From: Roseibium limicola
GTDB taxonomy: Bacteria; Pseudomonadota; Alphaproteobacteria; Rhizobiales; Stappiaceae
Length of the DNA stretch: 64,000 nt
Direction: 5' to 3'
Assembly: GCF_017313085.1 (NCBI RefSeq)
Contig: NZ_JAFLNF010000003.1
Location: 124,001-188,000 of the forward strand
Shown: positions 8,605-17,608 of the stretch, piece after piece
Position numbering within the stretch: the stretch's first letter is position 1
How the letters are laid out: each line of letters starts with the position of its first letter
The notes under the pieces: model-generated
Database searches by the model: none
What the model was told of the DNA's origin: nothing
Seen by the model: the letters and a program-made list of their open reading frames with translations, nothing else
Position numbers and translations under genes: made by a program

Positions 8605-9783
8605 ATGAAACGCATTCTGTCTGCCTTGGCTGTCAGTACCATTGCCGGAACGGCCACCCTGTTCGCAGGTGTTCTACCGGCCGCCGCCGAAGGTCTGAAG
8701 ATCGGCTTTCTCGCCACCCTGTCCGGCCCACCAGCGGTTCTGGGACAGCACATGCGCGACGGCTTTCTGCTCGCCGTCGAGCAAGCTGATGGCAAACTCG
8801 GCGGTGTCGAGACGGAAGTCATCGTTGTCGATGACGAGCTGAAGCCGGACGCCGCCCTTACCAAAGTGCAGGGTCTGATCGAGCGCGACAAGGTCGACAT
8901 GCTCGCAGGCGTCGTCTTCTCCAACGTTATGATGGCCGTCTACAAGCCGATCATCCAGTCGGAGACCATCTTTGTTGGTGCAAACGCTGGTCCCTCCCCG
9001 ATCGCCGGCAAAGGCTGCAGCCCTTATTTCTTCTCTGCCGCCTATCAGAACGATCAGAACCACGAAGTCATGGGCCGCTATGCTGCCAACCAGGGCTACG
9101 AAAAGGTCGTCGTTATGGCGCCGAACTACCAGGCCGGCAAAGACGCGATTGCAGGTTTCAAGCGTCACTACACCGGCACCATCGTCGAAGAAATCTACAC
9201 CAAGCTTGGCCAGTTGGACTTCTCCGCTGAACTTGCCCGCATCTCGGAAGAAAAGCCGAACGCGCTCTTCACCTTCATGCCCGGCGGCATGGGTGTAAAC
9301 CTGGTGAAGCAGTACGACCAGTCCGGCCTGAAGGAGAGCATTCCGTTCCTCTCCACCTTCACCGTGGACGAAACCACCCTGCCTGCGACCAAGGATATGG
9401 GCGTTGGCCTCTACTCCGGCGCGGAGTGGGCTGCAGACCTCGACACGGCGGCCAATAAGAAGTTCGTTGCCGATTTCGAAGCCGCTTACGGCTATGCCCC
9501 GTCGCTATATGCCGCGCAGGGCTACGACGCAGCCCGTCTGATTGGCGGTGCGGTTGAGATGAACGGCGGCATCGAAGACAAAGCCGCACTGATCAAGGCG
9601 CTGGAAGCGGCGCCGTTTGAAAGTGTGCGCGGCGACTTCTCCTTCAACACCAACCACTTCCCGATCCAGGACTTCTATCTGGTAAAGGCCGTGAAGTCGG
9701 GTGAAGGCAAATACACGACCTCCATCGTTGAAAAGGTCTTCGACGACTTCGGCGACGCTTACGCCGGCTCCTGCAAGATGTAA
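8605..9783 (+). CDS. Branched-chain-type ABC transporter substrate-binding protein
   Basis: A 392-residue periplasmic protein of the LivJ/LivK (Peripla_BP_6) fold. The signal peptide is residues 1-26, ending in PAAAE. The mature start LKIGFLATLSGPPAVLGQHMRDGF is typical, as are VIVVDDELKP and YEKVVVMAPNYQAGKDA. ATG 8605 has AGGGGA 6 bp upstream. It heads an operon with two permeases and two ATPases. A strong hairpin follows the gene. The family includes transporters for amino acids, aromatic acids, amides and urea, so the ligand is open. The C-terminal GSCKM leaves a single late cysteine. Confidence 0.92.
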   Translation: MKRILSALAVSTIAGTATLFAGVLPAAAEGLKIGFLATLSGPPAVLGQHMRDGFLLAVEQADGKLGGVETEVIVVDDELKPDAALTKVQGLIERDKVDMLAGVVFSNVMMAVYKPIIQSETIFVGANAGPSPIAGKGCSPYFFSAAYQNDQNHEVMGRYAANQGYEKVVVMAPNYQAGKDAIAGFKRHYTGTIVEEIYTKLGQLDFSAELARISEEKPNALFTFMPGGMGVNLVKQYDQSGLKESIPFLSTFTVDETTLPATKDMGVGLYSGAEWAADLDTAANKKFVADFEAAYGYAPSLYAAQGYDAARLIGGAVEMNGGIEDKAALIKALEAAPFESVRGDFSFNTNHFPIQDFYLVKAVKSGEGKYTTSIVEKVFDDFGDAYAGSCKM

Positions 9784-9800
9784 GCTGACCGTCACGATCA

Positions 9801-9837
9801 AGGCCCCGGCGCGGAGCATCCGCGCCGGGGCCTTTTT
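9801..9837 (+). terminator. Attenuating terminator inside the Liv operon
   Basis: A perfect 14-bp G+C-rich stem (9801-9814 with 9820-9833), a 5-nt loop, then TTTTT. It sits 36 bp before the first permease. Read-through must occur if the downstream genes share the promoter, which would give surplus binding protein. Confidence 0.85.
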
Positions 9838-9873
9838 GAATTGCCCTGTCGCCTTCGTGCCCGGACCTGACCC

Positions 9874-10797
9874 TTGAGCTTCACTCTTCTCGCCGTGCAG
9901 ACCCTCAACGGGCTGCAGCTCGGTATTCTCCTGTTTCTGATTGCCGCCGGACTGACGCTGGTCTTCGGGGTGATGGATTTCATCAACCTGGCACACGGGG
10001 TGCAATACATGCTGGGCGCCTATCTGGCCGTTGCGGCTTTCCAGTTCACGGGCGGGTTCTGGAGCGCGTTGCCGCTGGCGCTTCTGGCCGCCCTCGCCTG
10101 CGGCCTGCTGCTGGAGGTGCTTGTCTTCCGGCGACTATACGACCGGGACCATCTGGATCAGGTGCTGGCAACGTTTGGCGTGATCATTTTTTTGAACGAG
10201 CTGGTAAAAGTCGTCTGGGGCGCGGCCCCCTTGTCCGTACCGCTGCCGCTTTATCTCGACTGGTCGGTGCCTCTCACCGATACGCTTTCCTATCCGGTCT
10301 ATCGTATCGCATTGATTGTGGCCGGACTTCTGGTGGCCGTGCTGCTTTATGGATTGGTGACACGCACTCGCATCGGCATGCTGGTGCGCGCCGGGGCGAG
10401 CGACGCTGAGATGGTCGCAGCGCTCGGCGTCAACATTCGCCGCCTGTTCATGCTGGTCTTCGGCTTTGGCGCCATGCTCGCAGGTTTCGCCGGTATTCTG
10501 GCAGCGCCGATCTTCTCGGTTGAGCCGGGAATGGGCGACAATCTGCTGATCCTCGCCTTCGTGGTGATCGTCATCGGTGGCATCGGCTCCATCCGGGGCG
10601 CCTTTGTGTCTGCCCTGATCATCGGCCTCGTCGACACCCTTGGACGCTCGTTTGCCACTGACATCGCCCGCCTCGCTCTGCCGCCCTCTGCGGCCAATGA
10701 TGTTGGCCCGGCACTGGCCTCCATGCTGATCTACATCCTCATGGCCGTCGTTCTCTTCGTACGTCCTTCCGGCCTCTTTCCGGTAAGCAGCAAATGA
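9874..10797 (+). CDS. livH: Branched-chain-type ABC transporter permease (LivH)
   Basis: A 307-residue inner-membrane permease with about eight hydrophobic segments. LivH family marks are LQLGILLFLIAAGLTLVFGVMDFINLAHG at the N-terminus, ALGVNIRRLFMLVFGFG in the coupling region, and VVIVIGGIGSIRGAFV near residue 230. The start appears to be TTG 9874, directly after the attenuator region; no strong ribosome site is seen. It overlaps the next gene by 4 bp (ATGA). Confidence 0.93.
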   Translation: MSFTLLAVQTLNGLQLGILLFLIAAGLTLVFGVMDFINLAHGVQYMLGAYLAVAAFQFTGGFWSALPLALLAALACGLLLEVLVFRRLYDRDHLDQVLATFGVIIFLNELVKVVWGAAPLSVPLPLYLDWSVPLTDTLSYPVYRIALIVAGLLVAVLLYGLVTRTRIGMLVRAGASDAEMVAALGVNIRRLFMLVFGFGAMLAGFAGILAAPIFSVEPGMGDNLLILAFVVIVIGGIGSIRGAFVSALIIGLVDTLGRSFATDIARLALPPSAANDVGPALASMLIYILMAVVLFVRPSGLFPVSSK

Positions 10798-11765
10798 TCC
10801 CCGCTTCCATCACCCCAAAAACCTCGCCGCTTAAGGCAAGTACCCTGGTGCCGCTGATCCTGTTTCTCGGCCTTGCGCTGGTGCCTGTGTATGCGCAGGT
10901 CTTCGATGACCGCTTCATGATGCTGTTTGCGACCAGGATCGCCGTACTGGCGATTGCCGTCGTCAGTCTCGACTTCATCCTCGGCTTTGCCGGTCTTGTC
11001 AGCTTCGGGCATGCCGCCTTCATCGGCATCGGCGCCTATGCCATCGGGATCCTGTCAGAGCACGATATCTGGGAAGCGTGGATCAGCTTCCCCGTTGCGC
11101 TGGCTGCAGGCGGCCTGTTCGCCCTGATCACCGGCGCCATTTCGATGAAGACCCGTGGCGTCTATTTCATCATGATCACCCTTGCATTTGGGCAGATGGC
11201 CTATTTCACCGCCACATCGCTTTCGGCCTATGGCGGCGATGATGGCCTGACCATGTGGGGCCGGACGGAATTCTTCGGCACGAACCTCTTCGCCAATGAC
11301 ATCAGCTTCTTCTATCTGGTCGTCGGCTGCCTGGCGGCAAGCTACCTGCTGCTGCGCATATTCACCGGATCCCGCTTCGGGCGCGTGCTTGCGGGCGCTA
11401 AACAAAGCGAATTGCGGGTCGAGGCTCTGGGCATTTCACCCTATCGCTATCGTCTGGTGGCCTATTGCATTTCCGGCATGGTCGCGGCGCTGGCCGGGGC
11501 ACTGATGGCCAATCAGGCCGAATTCGTTTCCCCTTCGGCCATGTCGTGGCATCGATCCGGCGAACTGATCGTCATGTGCTTGCTTGGCGGGCTTGGCTCG
11601 CTGCATGGCGCGCTGCTGGGAACCATTGCCTATCTCGCGCTCGAAGAAGTTCTCTCCGGCACGACAGAGCATTGGCGTTTGATTTTTGGCCCTCTCCTGG
11701 TTCTGGTTGTGCTCTACGGCAAGGGCGGATTGATCGGCCTTGTCACCCGGAGGCCTGGCAAATGA
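10794..11765 (+). CDS. livM: Branched-chain-type ABC transporter permease (LivM)
   Basis: A 323-residue permease partner of LivH. Conserved LivM elements are LDFILGFAGLVSFGHAAFIGIGAYA near residues 60-85, TRGVYFIMITLAFGQM near 120, and EALGISPYRYRLVAYCISG near 215 (the loop that contacts the ATPase). ATGA overlaps connect it to livH upstream and livG downstream, a sign of translational coupling. Confidence 0.93.
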   Translation: MIPASITPKTSPLKASTLVPLILFLGLALVPVYAQVFDDRFMMLFATRIAVLAIAVVSLDFILGFAGLVSFGHAAFIGIGAYAIGILSEHDIWEAWISFPVALAAGGLFALITGAISMKTRGVYFIMITLAFGQMAYFTATSLSAYGGDDGLTMWGRTEFFGTNLFANDISFFYLVVGCLAASYLLLRIFTGSRFGRVLAGAKQSELRVEALGISPYRYRLVAYCISGMVAALAGALMANQAEFVSPSAMSWHRSGELIVMCLLGGLGSLHGALLGTIAYLALEEVLSGTTEHWRLIFGPLLVLVVLYGKGGLIGLVTRRPGK

Positions 11766-12514
11766 CCCCGGTTCTACAACTTGAAAACCTCAACAAGGCC
11801 TATGGCGCCCTGCAGGTGACGAAAAACCTGTCATTGGACGTGCGCCCAGGTGAAATCCATGCGCTGATCGGGCCGAATGGTGCTGGCAAGACCACGTTGA
11901 TCGGCCAGATCTCCGGGGCCCTGACAAGCGACAGCGGCCGCGTTCTCTTCGCTGGCCGCGATGTCAGCCGCTTGAGCCTGCCTGAGCGCGCCCGCGCCGG
12001 TCTGGGGCGTACCTTCCAGATCACCCAGATCCTTCCTGAATTTTCTGCACTGGAGAATGTTGCTCTCGCTGTTCAGGCGCATGAGGGCCATTCCTTTCGC
12101 TTTTTCCGCAATGCCGCAACCGATCCCAGCCTGAATGACAAGGCTGCCGCCATCCTCGCGGATGTCGGGCTCGGAGACCGCTGCACGGAGCCGGCCGGTC
12201 AGTTGTCGCACGGCGAAAAGCGCTCTCTCGAACTGGCGTTGGCCTTGGCTCTCGAGCCAAAGCTTCTATTGCTCGATGAGCCAATGGCGGGCACAGGTCC
12301 GGCAGAAACAGAGCGCCTGACTGAGCTGTTGAAGACCGTCAAAAACCGCTGCCCGCTGCTGCTGGTAGAACATGACATGGCCGCCGTGTTTGAACTTGCA
12401 GATCGGATTTCTGTACTTGTCTACGGCGAGATCATTGCCACCGGCACACCGGACCAGATCCGAGCCAGCAAGGAAGTCCAGTCCGCCTATCTGGGCGAGG
12501 AGGACGAGACATGA
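11762..12514 (+). CDS. livG: Branched-chain-type ABC transporter ATPase (LivG)
   Basis: A 250-residue cytoplasmic ATPase. Walker A GPNGAGKTT, Q-loop region GLGRTFQITQI, signature QLSHGEKRSLELALAL (LSHGE rather than LSGGQ, normal for LivG), Walker B LLLLDEPMAG and H-loop LLLVEHDM are all in order. The start ATG 11762 overlaps the livM stop and replaces a longer, spurious frame. It pairs with LivF to energise the permeases. Confidence 0.93.
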   Translation: MTPVLQLENLNKAYGALQVTKNLSLDVRPGEIHALIGPNGAGKTTLIGQISGALTSDSGRVLFAGRDVSRLSLPERARAGLGRTFQITQILPEFSALENVALAVQAHEGHSFRFFRNAATDPSLNDKAAAILADVGLGDRCTEPAGQLSHGEKRSLELALALALEPKLLLLDEPMAGTGPAETERLTELLKTVKNRCPLLLVEHDMAAVFELADRISVLVYGEIIATGTPDQIRASKEVQSAYLGEEDET

Positions 12515-13218
12515 GCACGCCGCTGCTTGAGGTCACCCGACTCGCCGCCGCCTATGGGCCGGCGCAGGTTCTGTTTGACATCTCCCTGTCTGTCAGCACC
12601 GGCGAAGTGGTCACCCTGATGGGCCGCAACGGCATGGGAAAGACCACCACCTGCAAGACGATCCTCGGCATGGTCTCGACCTCTGGCGGCGAGATCCTCT
12701 TTGACGGCACCCCGCTAATCGGGCGCAGCTCGCACGCCATCGCCCGGCAAGGCATCGGGCTGGTGCCGGAAGGTCGCCGGGTCTTTCCGACACTGTCCGT
12801 GGAGGAAAACCTCGTAGCAACCTCTCGCAAGGGCGCCACCGGCGCCTGGACGCTGGAAACGCTGTACCAGTTGTTTCCGCGCCTGCGCGAACGTCGCAAG
12901 CATCTGGGGTCACAATTGTCGGGTGGCGAGCAGCAGATGCTGGCGATCGGCCGCGCCCTGATGACCAACCCGAAGCTGTTGATTTTGGATGAGGCAACGG
13001 AGGGCCTTGCCCCATTGATCCGCGCCGAGATCTGGGAGTGTCTGCGGCGGCTGAAAGCCGAAGGCCAATCCATTCTGGTGGTCGACAAGAATGTTTCTGC
13101 GCTGGAAAGCCTCGCCGACCGACACGTCATCCTGGAAAAGGGCTGTACGGTGTGGTCGGGCAACAGTGAAGCGCTGCGTGCTGAACCGGAATTGCGCACG
13201 CGCTATCTCGGAGCGTAA
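12511..13218 (+). CDS. livF: Branched-chain-type ABC transporter ATPase (LivF)
   Basis: A 235-residue ATPase with Walker A MGRNGMGKTTT, the LivF-specific GIGLVPEGRRVFPTLSVEENL, signature QLSGGEQQML, Walker B LLILDEATEGLAP and a final switch region SILVVDKNVSAL, where the usual His is replaced by Lys-Asn as in many LivF proteins. It is the last gene of the five-gene operon, joined by a 4-bp overlap. No clear terminator follows. Confidence 0.93.
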   Translation: MSTPLLEVTRLAAAYGPAQVLFDISLSVSTGEVVTLMGRNGMGKTTTCKTILGMVSTSGGEILFDGTPLIGRSSHAIARQGIGLVPEGRRVFPTLSVEENLVATSRKGATGAWTLETLYQLFPRLRERRKHLGSQLSGGEQQMLAIGRALMTNPKLLILDEATEGLAPLIRAEIWECLRRLKAEGQSILVVDKNVSALESLADRHVILEKGCTVWSGNSEALRAEPELRTRYLGA

Positions 13219-13361
13219 ACCAATCTTTACCATGAGCAGCGAGGATCGCGCCCGATCAACGGTTGACCGCGGTCCAGGAGCCGCGTCAATTAGAGCGAAT
13301 GACCACAAGAGACGCTGCCTTTGGCCGCGCTCTTTCCGATTATCCGGGACCGGAGACATTC

Positions 13362-14543
13362 ATGTTAAAGCCCTTCCGACGCGCCGCCCTCGCACTCACC
13401 GTTCTGCTCGCCAGTGCGCCTGCCACGCTCGCAGCTCAATGCGGTGGTGACTTCAGCACCTTTCTGCGAGGCGTCAAGCAGGAGGCCGTTGCCAAGGGCC
13501 TGAGCCAGCGCGCCGCCGACACGACCCTGCGCAATGCCCAGATCGACCGCAAGGTTCTCGCGCGTGATCGGGCCCAGGGCGTCTTCAAGCTGGACTTTCT
13601 AACCTTCTCCAAGCGCGTGATCTCGCAGCACCGGATGCAACACGGCGCCAAGAACATGAAGAAATACGCCCGCATCTTTGATCGGGCGATAAAGGAATAC
13701 GGGGTTCCGGCGCCGGTAATCACCGCCTTCTGGGCACTCGAGACCGACTATGGCGGGTTCCAGGGTGACTTCAATACAGTCAACGCGCTGGCAACTCTGG
13801 CGCATGATTGCCGTCGACCGGAACTCTTCCGCCCGCAGCTGATCGCCGCCATCGAGATGGTGCAGCACGGCGACCTCAACCCGGCGACCATGACAGGCGC
13901 CTGGGCCGGCGAAATCGGTCAGGTTCAGATGCTGCCGGAAGACATCATCAAGTGGGGTCGCGACGGGGATGGCGACGGGCATGTAAACCTGAAGCAAAGC
14001 TCTGCCGATGCGATCCTGACGGCCGCCGCCTTCATCCAGCACCTGGGCTGGCGCCGGGGCGAACCCTGGCTGCAGGAAGTCAGCGTTCCGGGCAACCTGA
14101 ACTGGGCAGACAGCGGTCTGGACCACACGAAAAATGGCAACGACTGGGCACGCCTGGGCGTCAAGGCACGCTCAGGCCAGATTGCCAATCTGCCGGCATC
14201 GCTGATCCTGCCGCAAGGACGTAAGGGCCCTACTTTCCTTGCCTATCCGAACTTCGCCATCTATCTGGAATGGAACCAGTCGTTCATCTACACAACGACT
14301 GCCGCCTATTTCGCAACGCGTCTGGGTGGTGCATCGGTTTACAATCCGGGCAACCCGGACGCCGGGCTGAGTGATGGTCAGATGAAGCAGCTTCAGAGCA
14401 AGCTTCAGGGCATGGGCCACGACGTCGGCAAGATCGACGGCATTCTGGGCTCCGGCACACGCAATGCCGTACAGGCCGTCCAGCAAAAGCTCGGAATGCC
14501 GGCAGATGGTTGGCCGACGCCTGCGCTGCTCAACCGGCTTTGA
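13362..14543 (+). CDS. Lytic murein transglycosylase with peptidoglycan-binding domain
   Basis: A 393-residue MltB-type (glycoside hydrolase family 103) enzyme that cleaves peptidoglycan to 1,6-anhydro-muropeptides in the periplasm. The signal peptide is residues 1-25. The catalytic glutamate lies in FWALETDYGGFQG (E127). AWAGEIGQVQMLPEDI and GDGHVNLKQSSADAI are further family blocks. The C-terminus from about 335 (LQSKLQGMGHDVGKIDGILG) is a PG_binding_1 domain. ATG 13362 is chosen because GGAG lies 6 bp upstream. It is a single gene, convergent with the cyclase gene. Confidence 0.92.
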   Translation: MLKPFRRAALALTVLLASAPATLAAQCGGDFSTFLRGVKQEAVAKGLSQRAADTTLRNAQIDRKVLARDRAQGVFKLDFLTFSKRVISQHRMQHGAKNMKKYARIFDRAIKEYGVPAPVITAFWALETDYGGFQGDFNTVNALATLAHDCRRPELFRPQLIAAIEMVQHGDLNPATMTGAWAGEIGQVQMLPEDIIKWGRDGDGDGHVNLKQSSADAILTAAAFIQHLGWRRGEPWLQEVSVPGNLNWADSGLDHTKNGNDWARLGVKARSGQIANLPASLILPQGRKGPTFLAYPNFAIYLEWNQSFIYTTTAAYFATRLGGASVYNPGNPDAGLSDGQMKQLQSKLQGMGHDVGKIDGILGSGTRNAVQAVQQKLGMPADGWPTPALLNRL

Positions 14544-14559
14544 GCCCCCGGATCAGCGC

Positions 14560-15909
14560 TTAAGCCAACACGATGAGGTCGACGGTGGTTTTTATCCCGT
14601 CGACCCGTTCCGCAGGGCGCTCATCGAGGATTTCACCTGAGAACCCTTGGTCGCGCGCCAGCGCCAGCGTCTCGGCGTCAGTCAGTGCCTTGCTCGACTG
14701 GCGCTTGTTGGCATCTTCCAGCTTAGCCGCCCGGTTGACGGCATTGCCTATCACGGTGAACTCAAGTCGCTCGGCCGTTCCAACAGTGCCGACCATAACC
14801 GGCCCAGAAGCAACAGCCGACCCGAGCCGCAAGTCTCCTGGCCATCCGGCGTCACGGAACAGGTGCTGATTGTTTTCCACCCGCGAAATCACAGCCTGAG
14901 CGGCGCGCAGCGCATCGGCAGCGAAACTCCCGGATGGGGCAACCGCACCAAAAGTTGCCAGAATTCCATCGCCGAGAAACTTGTCTACATGACCTCCCGT
15001 GGCTTCGATCTCGGCGACGGCCATATTCTGATAGTGCGCCAGAACGGCCATCACCATAGCTGGTGAAAGCGTGCTGGCAGTGGCCGTAAAGCTGCGCAGA
15101 TCCACATAGAGAATGGCTGCTGGGCGCAGATGCCCCTGCCCGGCTTGCAATCCGGTTTCGGCTCCGGTGATCGACTTTGCCACTTCCGGATCGAAGAAGC
15201 GGCTCAGGTCTGCTGCTGCGGCATGATCCCGACTTGCGGCGAACAGCAATGCCCTTGCCCGAAAGATGACAGCCCCCAAAACAGCCGTCACCGTGATGAT
15301 GACCATCGTCTTGTCCAACTCTGCGCCAATCAGAATCGTATTGTCAGTGAGATATTCGACATAGTTTCGGGTGATCCGCATGGCCCCCATCTGCGCGAAG
15401 ACCGCATAGGCGACAAGCCCCAACCAGCCGATCACCGCCACCACCCCGGACACAAGAACAAAGCGCGGGTCGAAGCGCAGGGCGCGCAGAACGATGAAGA
15501 TGAAGACATACATCAGCGTCGGCGTCTTCAGATAGAAGGTCGGAGGCTGGTCGTACTGGATGTGGAACGAGAATATGATCCCGACAAGCAAGGCCACGTC
15601 GGCGATGATGGAAAGATAAAGATACCAGTTCGGCAATTCAACCCGATAGGAGAGCCAGAGTCTGATGAGCGTGAAGAGAAAATAGCCACCCAGCGCCAGG
15701 GGCACGAAGTTGAAGCCGGAGCTGCCTTCGGCCCGCGGCGCCAATGTGTAAAGGGTGGAGAAAAACAAGACGATGGCCAGCTGCACCCAGCCGATCAATT
15801 GTTCGGACTGACGTTCCGCCGCATGAATTTGCGCCTGAACACGCTGCGGCAATCGGGTGGCCGACCCAATGGGCGCAGGCACAACAGTTTCTTCATCTTG
15901 AACCGGCAT
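14560..15909 (-). CDS. Membrane-bound class III adenylate/guanylate cyclase
   Basis: A 449-residue cyclase making cAMP or cGMP. Residues 1-225 hold about six membrane helices (41-56, 67-88, 97-115, 131-144, 150-172, 200-218), giving a membrane-sensor layout without HAMP. The catalytic domain runs from about 260. Metal-binding aspartates are in LYVDLRSF (D270) and KFLGDGI (D314). K310 beside the latter and IGNAVNRAAKLE (N392) are substrate and transition-state positions, so it should be active, perhaps as a homodimer. It is the last gene of a leftward array that also encodes a cyclic-nucleotide-binding protein and a hydrolase. ATP is more likely than GTP by family frequency only. Confidence 0.9.
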   Translation of the reverse strand: MPVQDEETVVPAPIGSATRLPQRVQAQIHAAERQSEQLIGWVQLAIVLFFSTLYTLAPRAEGSSGFNFVPLALGGYFLFTLIRLWLSYRVELPNWYLYLSIIADVALLVGIIFSFHIQYDQPPTFYLKTPTLMYVFIFIVLRALRFDPRFVLVSGVVAVIGWLGLVAYAVFAQMGAMRITRNYVEYLTDNTILIGAELDKTMVIITVTAVLGAVIFRARALLFAASRDHAAAADLSRFFDPEVAKSITGAETGLQAGQGHLRPAAILYVDLRSFTATASTLSPAMVMAVLAHYQNMAVAEIEATGGHVDKFLGDGILATFGAVAPSGSFAADALRAAQAVISRVENNQHLFRDAGWPGDLRLGSAVASGPVMVGTVGTAERLEFTVIGNAVNRAAKLEDANKRQSSKALTDAETLALARDQGFSGEILDERPAERVDGIKTTVDLIVLA

Positions 15910-15972
15910 GGGCAGCGTTCCTACTCTTCAGGTCTTGTAGAAACCCTATACCAGCTCTTGTTCAAACGCTTG

Positions 15973-16200
15973 TCACAGACGTTCACTTGCCTGTCGCGCT
16001 CGATATCTTTCGTAACATGTCATGGCGATCGCCATGACCCCGCCAAAGACAATCACAGCAATAACGAACCGTTGCCAAGGCGATCCAGGCACATGGGTAT
16101 TGAAAAGCAGCTGTACGAGCGCGAAAGGAACACCGTAGACCAGCACCTTGAGGAGGAATTTCAACCCGGCTCTGAGCGGCACCTTCCGACCCTGCATCAT
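15973..16200 (-). CDS. Small two-helix membrane protein
   Basis: A 75-residue protein with a basic N-terminus (MMQGRKVPLRAGLKFLLK) and two hydrophobic segments (about residues 17-33 and 44-61), ending in a charged tail (RYRARQASERL). I do not recognise a family. Its ATG at 16200 overlaps the stop of the upstream hydrolase gene by 4 bp (ATGA), which strongly supports translation. It lies 63 bp before the cyclase. It may be a membrane partner or regulator of the cyclase or hydrolase; this is inference from position only. Confidence 0.65.
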   Translation of the reverse strand: MMQGRKVPLRAGLKFLLKVLVYGVPFALVQLLFNTHVPGSPWQRFVIAVIVFGGVMAIAMTCYERYRARQASERL

Positions 16201-17021
16201 GGCGTCAGAACCATGCCTTCACTGGCAATCAACGCGCCGGGATGCGCTTCTGCTACGGCCATGCCGATCTCATCGAGTTCGTCATCGGAGCGGCGCGGAT
16301 CGTGGTGGAACATCACCGGGACCTGGACATTCGCGGCCTTGGACAACTCCAGAGCCCTTTCCCAGGTAGAATGACCCCAGCCTTTGTAGACTTCATATTC
16401 GGCATTCGAGAACATCGCATCATAGATCATAATGTCCGTGCCCTGAACAAAGGCCTGCAGATTGGCATCGATCTCTGCATCGCCATGTTCGTGATCGGTG
16501 ATGATGCAGATCGACTTGCCCTTGAATTCAAACCGGTAGCCGCAGGCGCCACCGGGGTGGTTGAGGCGGACCGTCTTGATCTTGAGGTCTCCCGCAAACG
16601 GCAGATCGTCGCCTGCGTGAAAGCTCTTGAAGGTGACAGCCTTCAAGGTCTTCGCGGCAACGGGAAAGATCGGCGGGGACATGATCCGACTGATGATGTC
16701 GATCAGGCAGGTTTCATCCTTAAAATGTCCGGCCCAGGCGGTGAGGTCAAACCGCGGATCATAGGCCGGCTTGAAAAACGGCAGCCCACAGATGTGATCC
16801 AGATGGGTATGGGTAAAGAGCATGTTCAAATGGCAGGGACCGGATTTATACAGCTCCATTCCCAGATTGCGGGCACCGGACCCGCAGTCGATGAGAATGA
16901 CTTCGTCGCCGGCACGCAACTCAAAGCAGGAGGTCTCGCCGCCATAACGCAAGGTGCTTGCGCCAGGGGTCGGGGTAGATCCGCGTGCCCCCCATATCCG
17001 GAGAGAAAACTCTGCCGTCAA
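16197..17021 (-). CDS. Metallo-beta-lactamase-fold hydrolase
   Basis: A 274-residue protein of the PhnP / RNase Z-like superfamily. Metal ligands are in order: THTHLDH (H71, H73, D75, H76), LNHPGG (H155), TDHEHGD (D176, H177) and D201, with a late MFHHDPRR (H239/H240). The start WGARGSTPTPG and DCGSG match phosphodiesterase-like members. Such enzymes cleave phosphodiester bonds, including cyclic ones, so degradation of a cyclic nucleotide made by the neighbouring cyclase is plausible but unproven. It begins 11 bp after the cyclic-nucleotide-binding gene and overlaps the small membrane gene. Confidence 0.85.
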   Translation of the reverse strand: MTAEFSLRIWGARGSTPTPGASTLRYGGETSCFELRAGDEVILIDCGSGARNLGMELYKSGPCHLNMLFTHTHLDHICGLPFFKPAYDPRFDLTAWAGHFKDETCLIDIISRIMSPPIFPVAAKTLKAVTFKSFHAGDDLPFAGDLKIKTVRLNHPGGACGYRFEFKGKSICIITDHEHGDAEIDANLQAFVQGTDIMIYDAMFSNAEYEVYKGWGHSTWERALELSKAANVQVPVMFHHDPRRSDDELDEIGMAVAEAHPGALIASEGMVLTP

Positions 17022-17032
17022 AACCGTTCTCC

Positions 17033-17488
17033 CTAGTCAACCGCACCAGAGCGTGCTGCGGCCAGATCCCGTGTCGTGCGCTCCAGCCGCAAGGCCAAGG
17101 TTCGCATCACCTCCAAGGAAATATCAGGAAACTCTTTCAAGAGTTTTAGAAAGTCGTCCTTGGAGACCGTCAGGACATCCATGTTGCTGGCGGCGATCAA
17201 GGTTGCCGTACGGGGCACATCGCAGAGGATGGCAATCTCGCCGACAATCGAATTCTCCTTAACATCTGCAACCTTGCGCTCCCCATCGGGGGTTTGCACA
17301 AGAACATCCGCCGACCCTTGAAGAATGATAAACGCGCTGTCGCCCTCCTCACCCTGGGTACACAGGCGCTCGCCTTCCTGAAATTCCATCCGATCTGAAA
17401 TAAACGCCAGGAGGCGCAATTTGGTTTCGTCGATCCCGCGGAACAAAGGAACCTTGCGCAGAGCCTCGACTTCGGTTTCCAAAGACAC
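17033..17488 (-). CDS. Stand-alone cyclic-nucleotide-binding domain protein
   Basis: A protein of about 151 residues that is a single cNMP-binding beta-roll with N- and C-terminal helices and no DNA-binding domain. The phosphate-binding cassette reads VGEIAILCDVPRTATLIA, with the Glu and Arg that contact ribose and phosphate, so binding of cAMP or cGMP is expected. GTG 17488 is the start, because GGAGG lies 6 bp upstream; the longer frame has no support. It lies between the aberrant ABC transporter gene (121 bp upstream) and the hydrolase (11 bp downstream). It may act as a regulatory subunit for a neighbouring product. Confidence 0.85.
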   Translation of the reverse strand: MSLETEVEALRKVPLFRGIDETKLRLLAFISDRMEFQEGERLCTQGEEGDSAFIILQGSADVLVQTPDGERKVADVKENSIVGEIAILCDVPRTATLIAASNMDVLTVSKDDFLKLLKEFPDISLEVMRTLALRLERTTRDLAAARSGAVD

Positions 17489-17608
17489 CTTAAACCTCCA
17501 CCGGGGCATCGCGCCCCGAAATTCCTGCGAACTGCCTGCCCAAGCCATTATGGCGACAGCACAATCCAAGTTCGATCAGCAAACCATTTTGTGGACGCGG
17601 GCTCAAGC

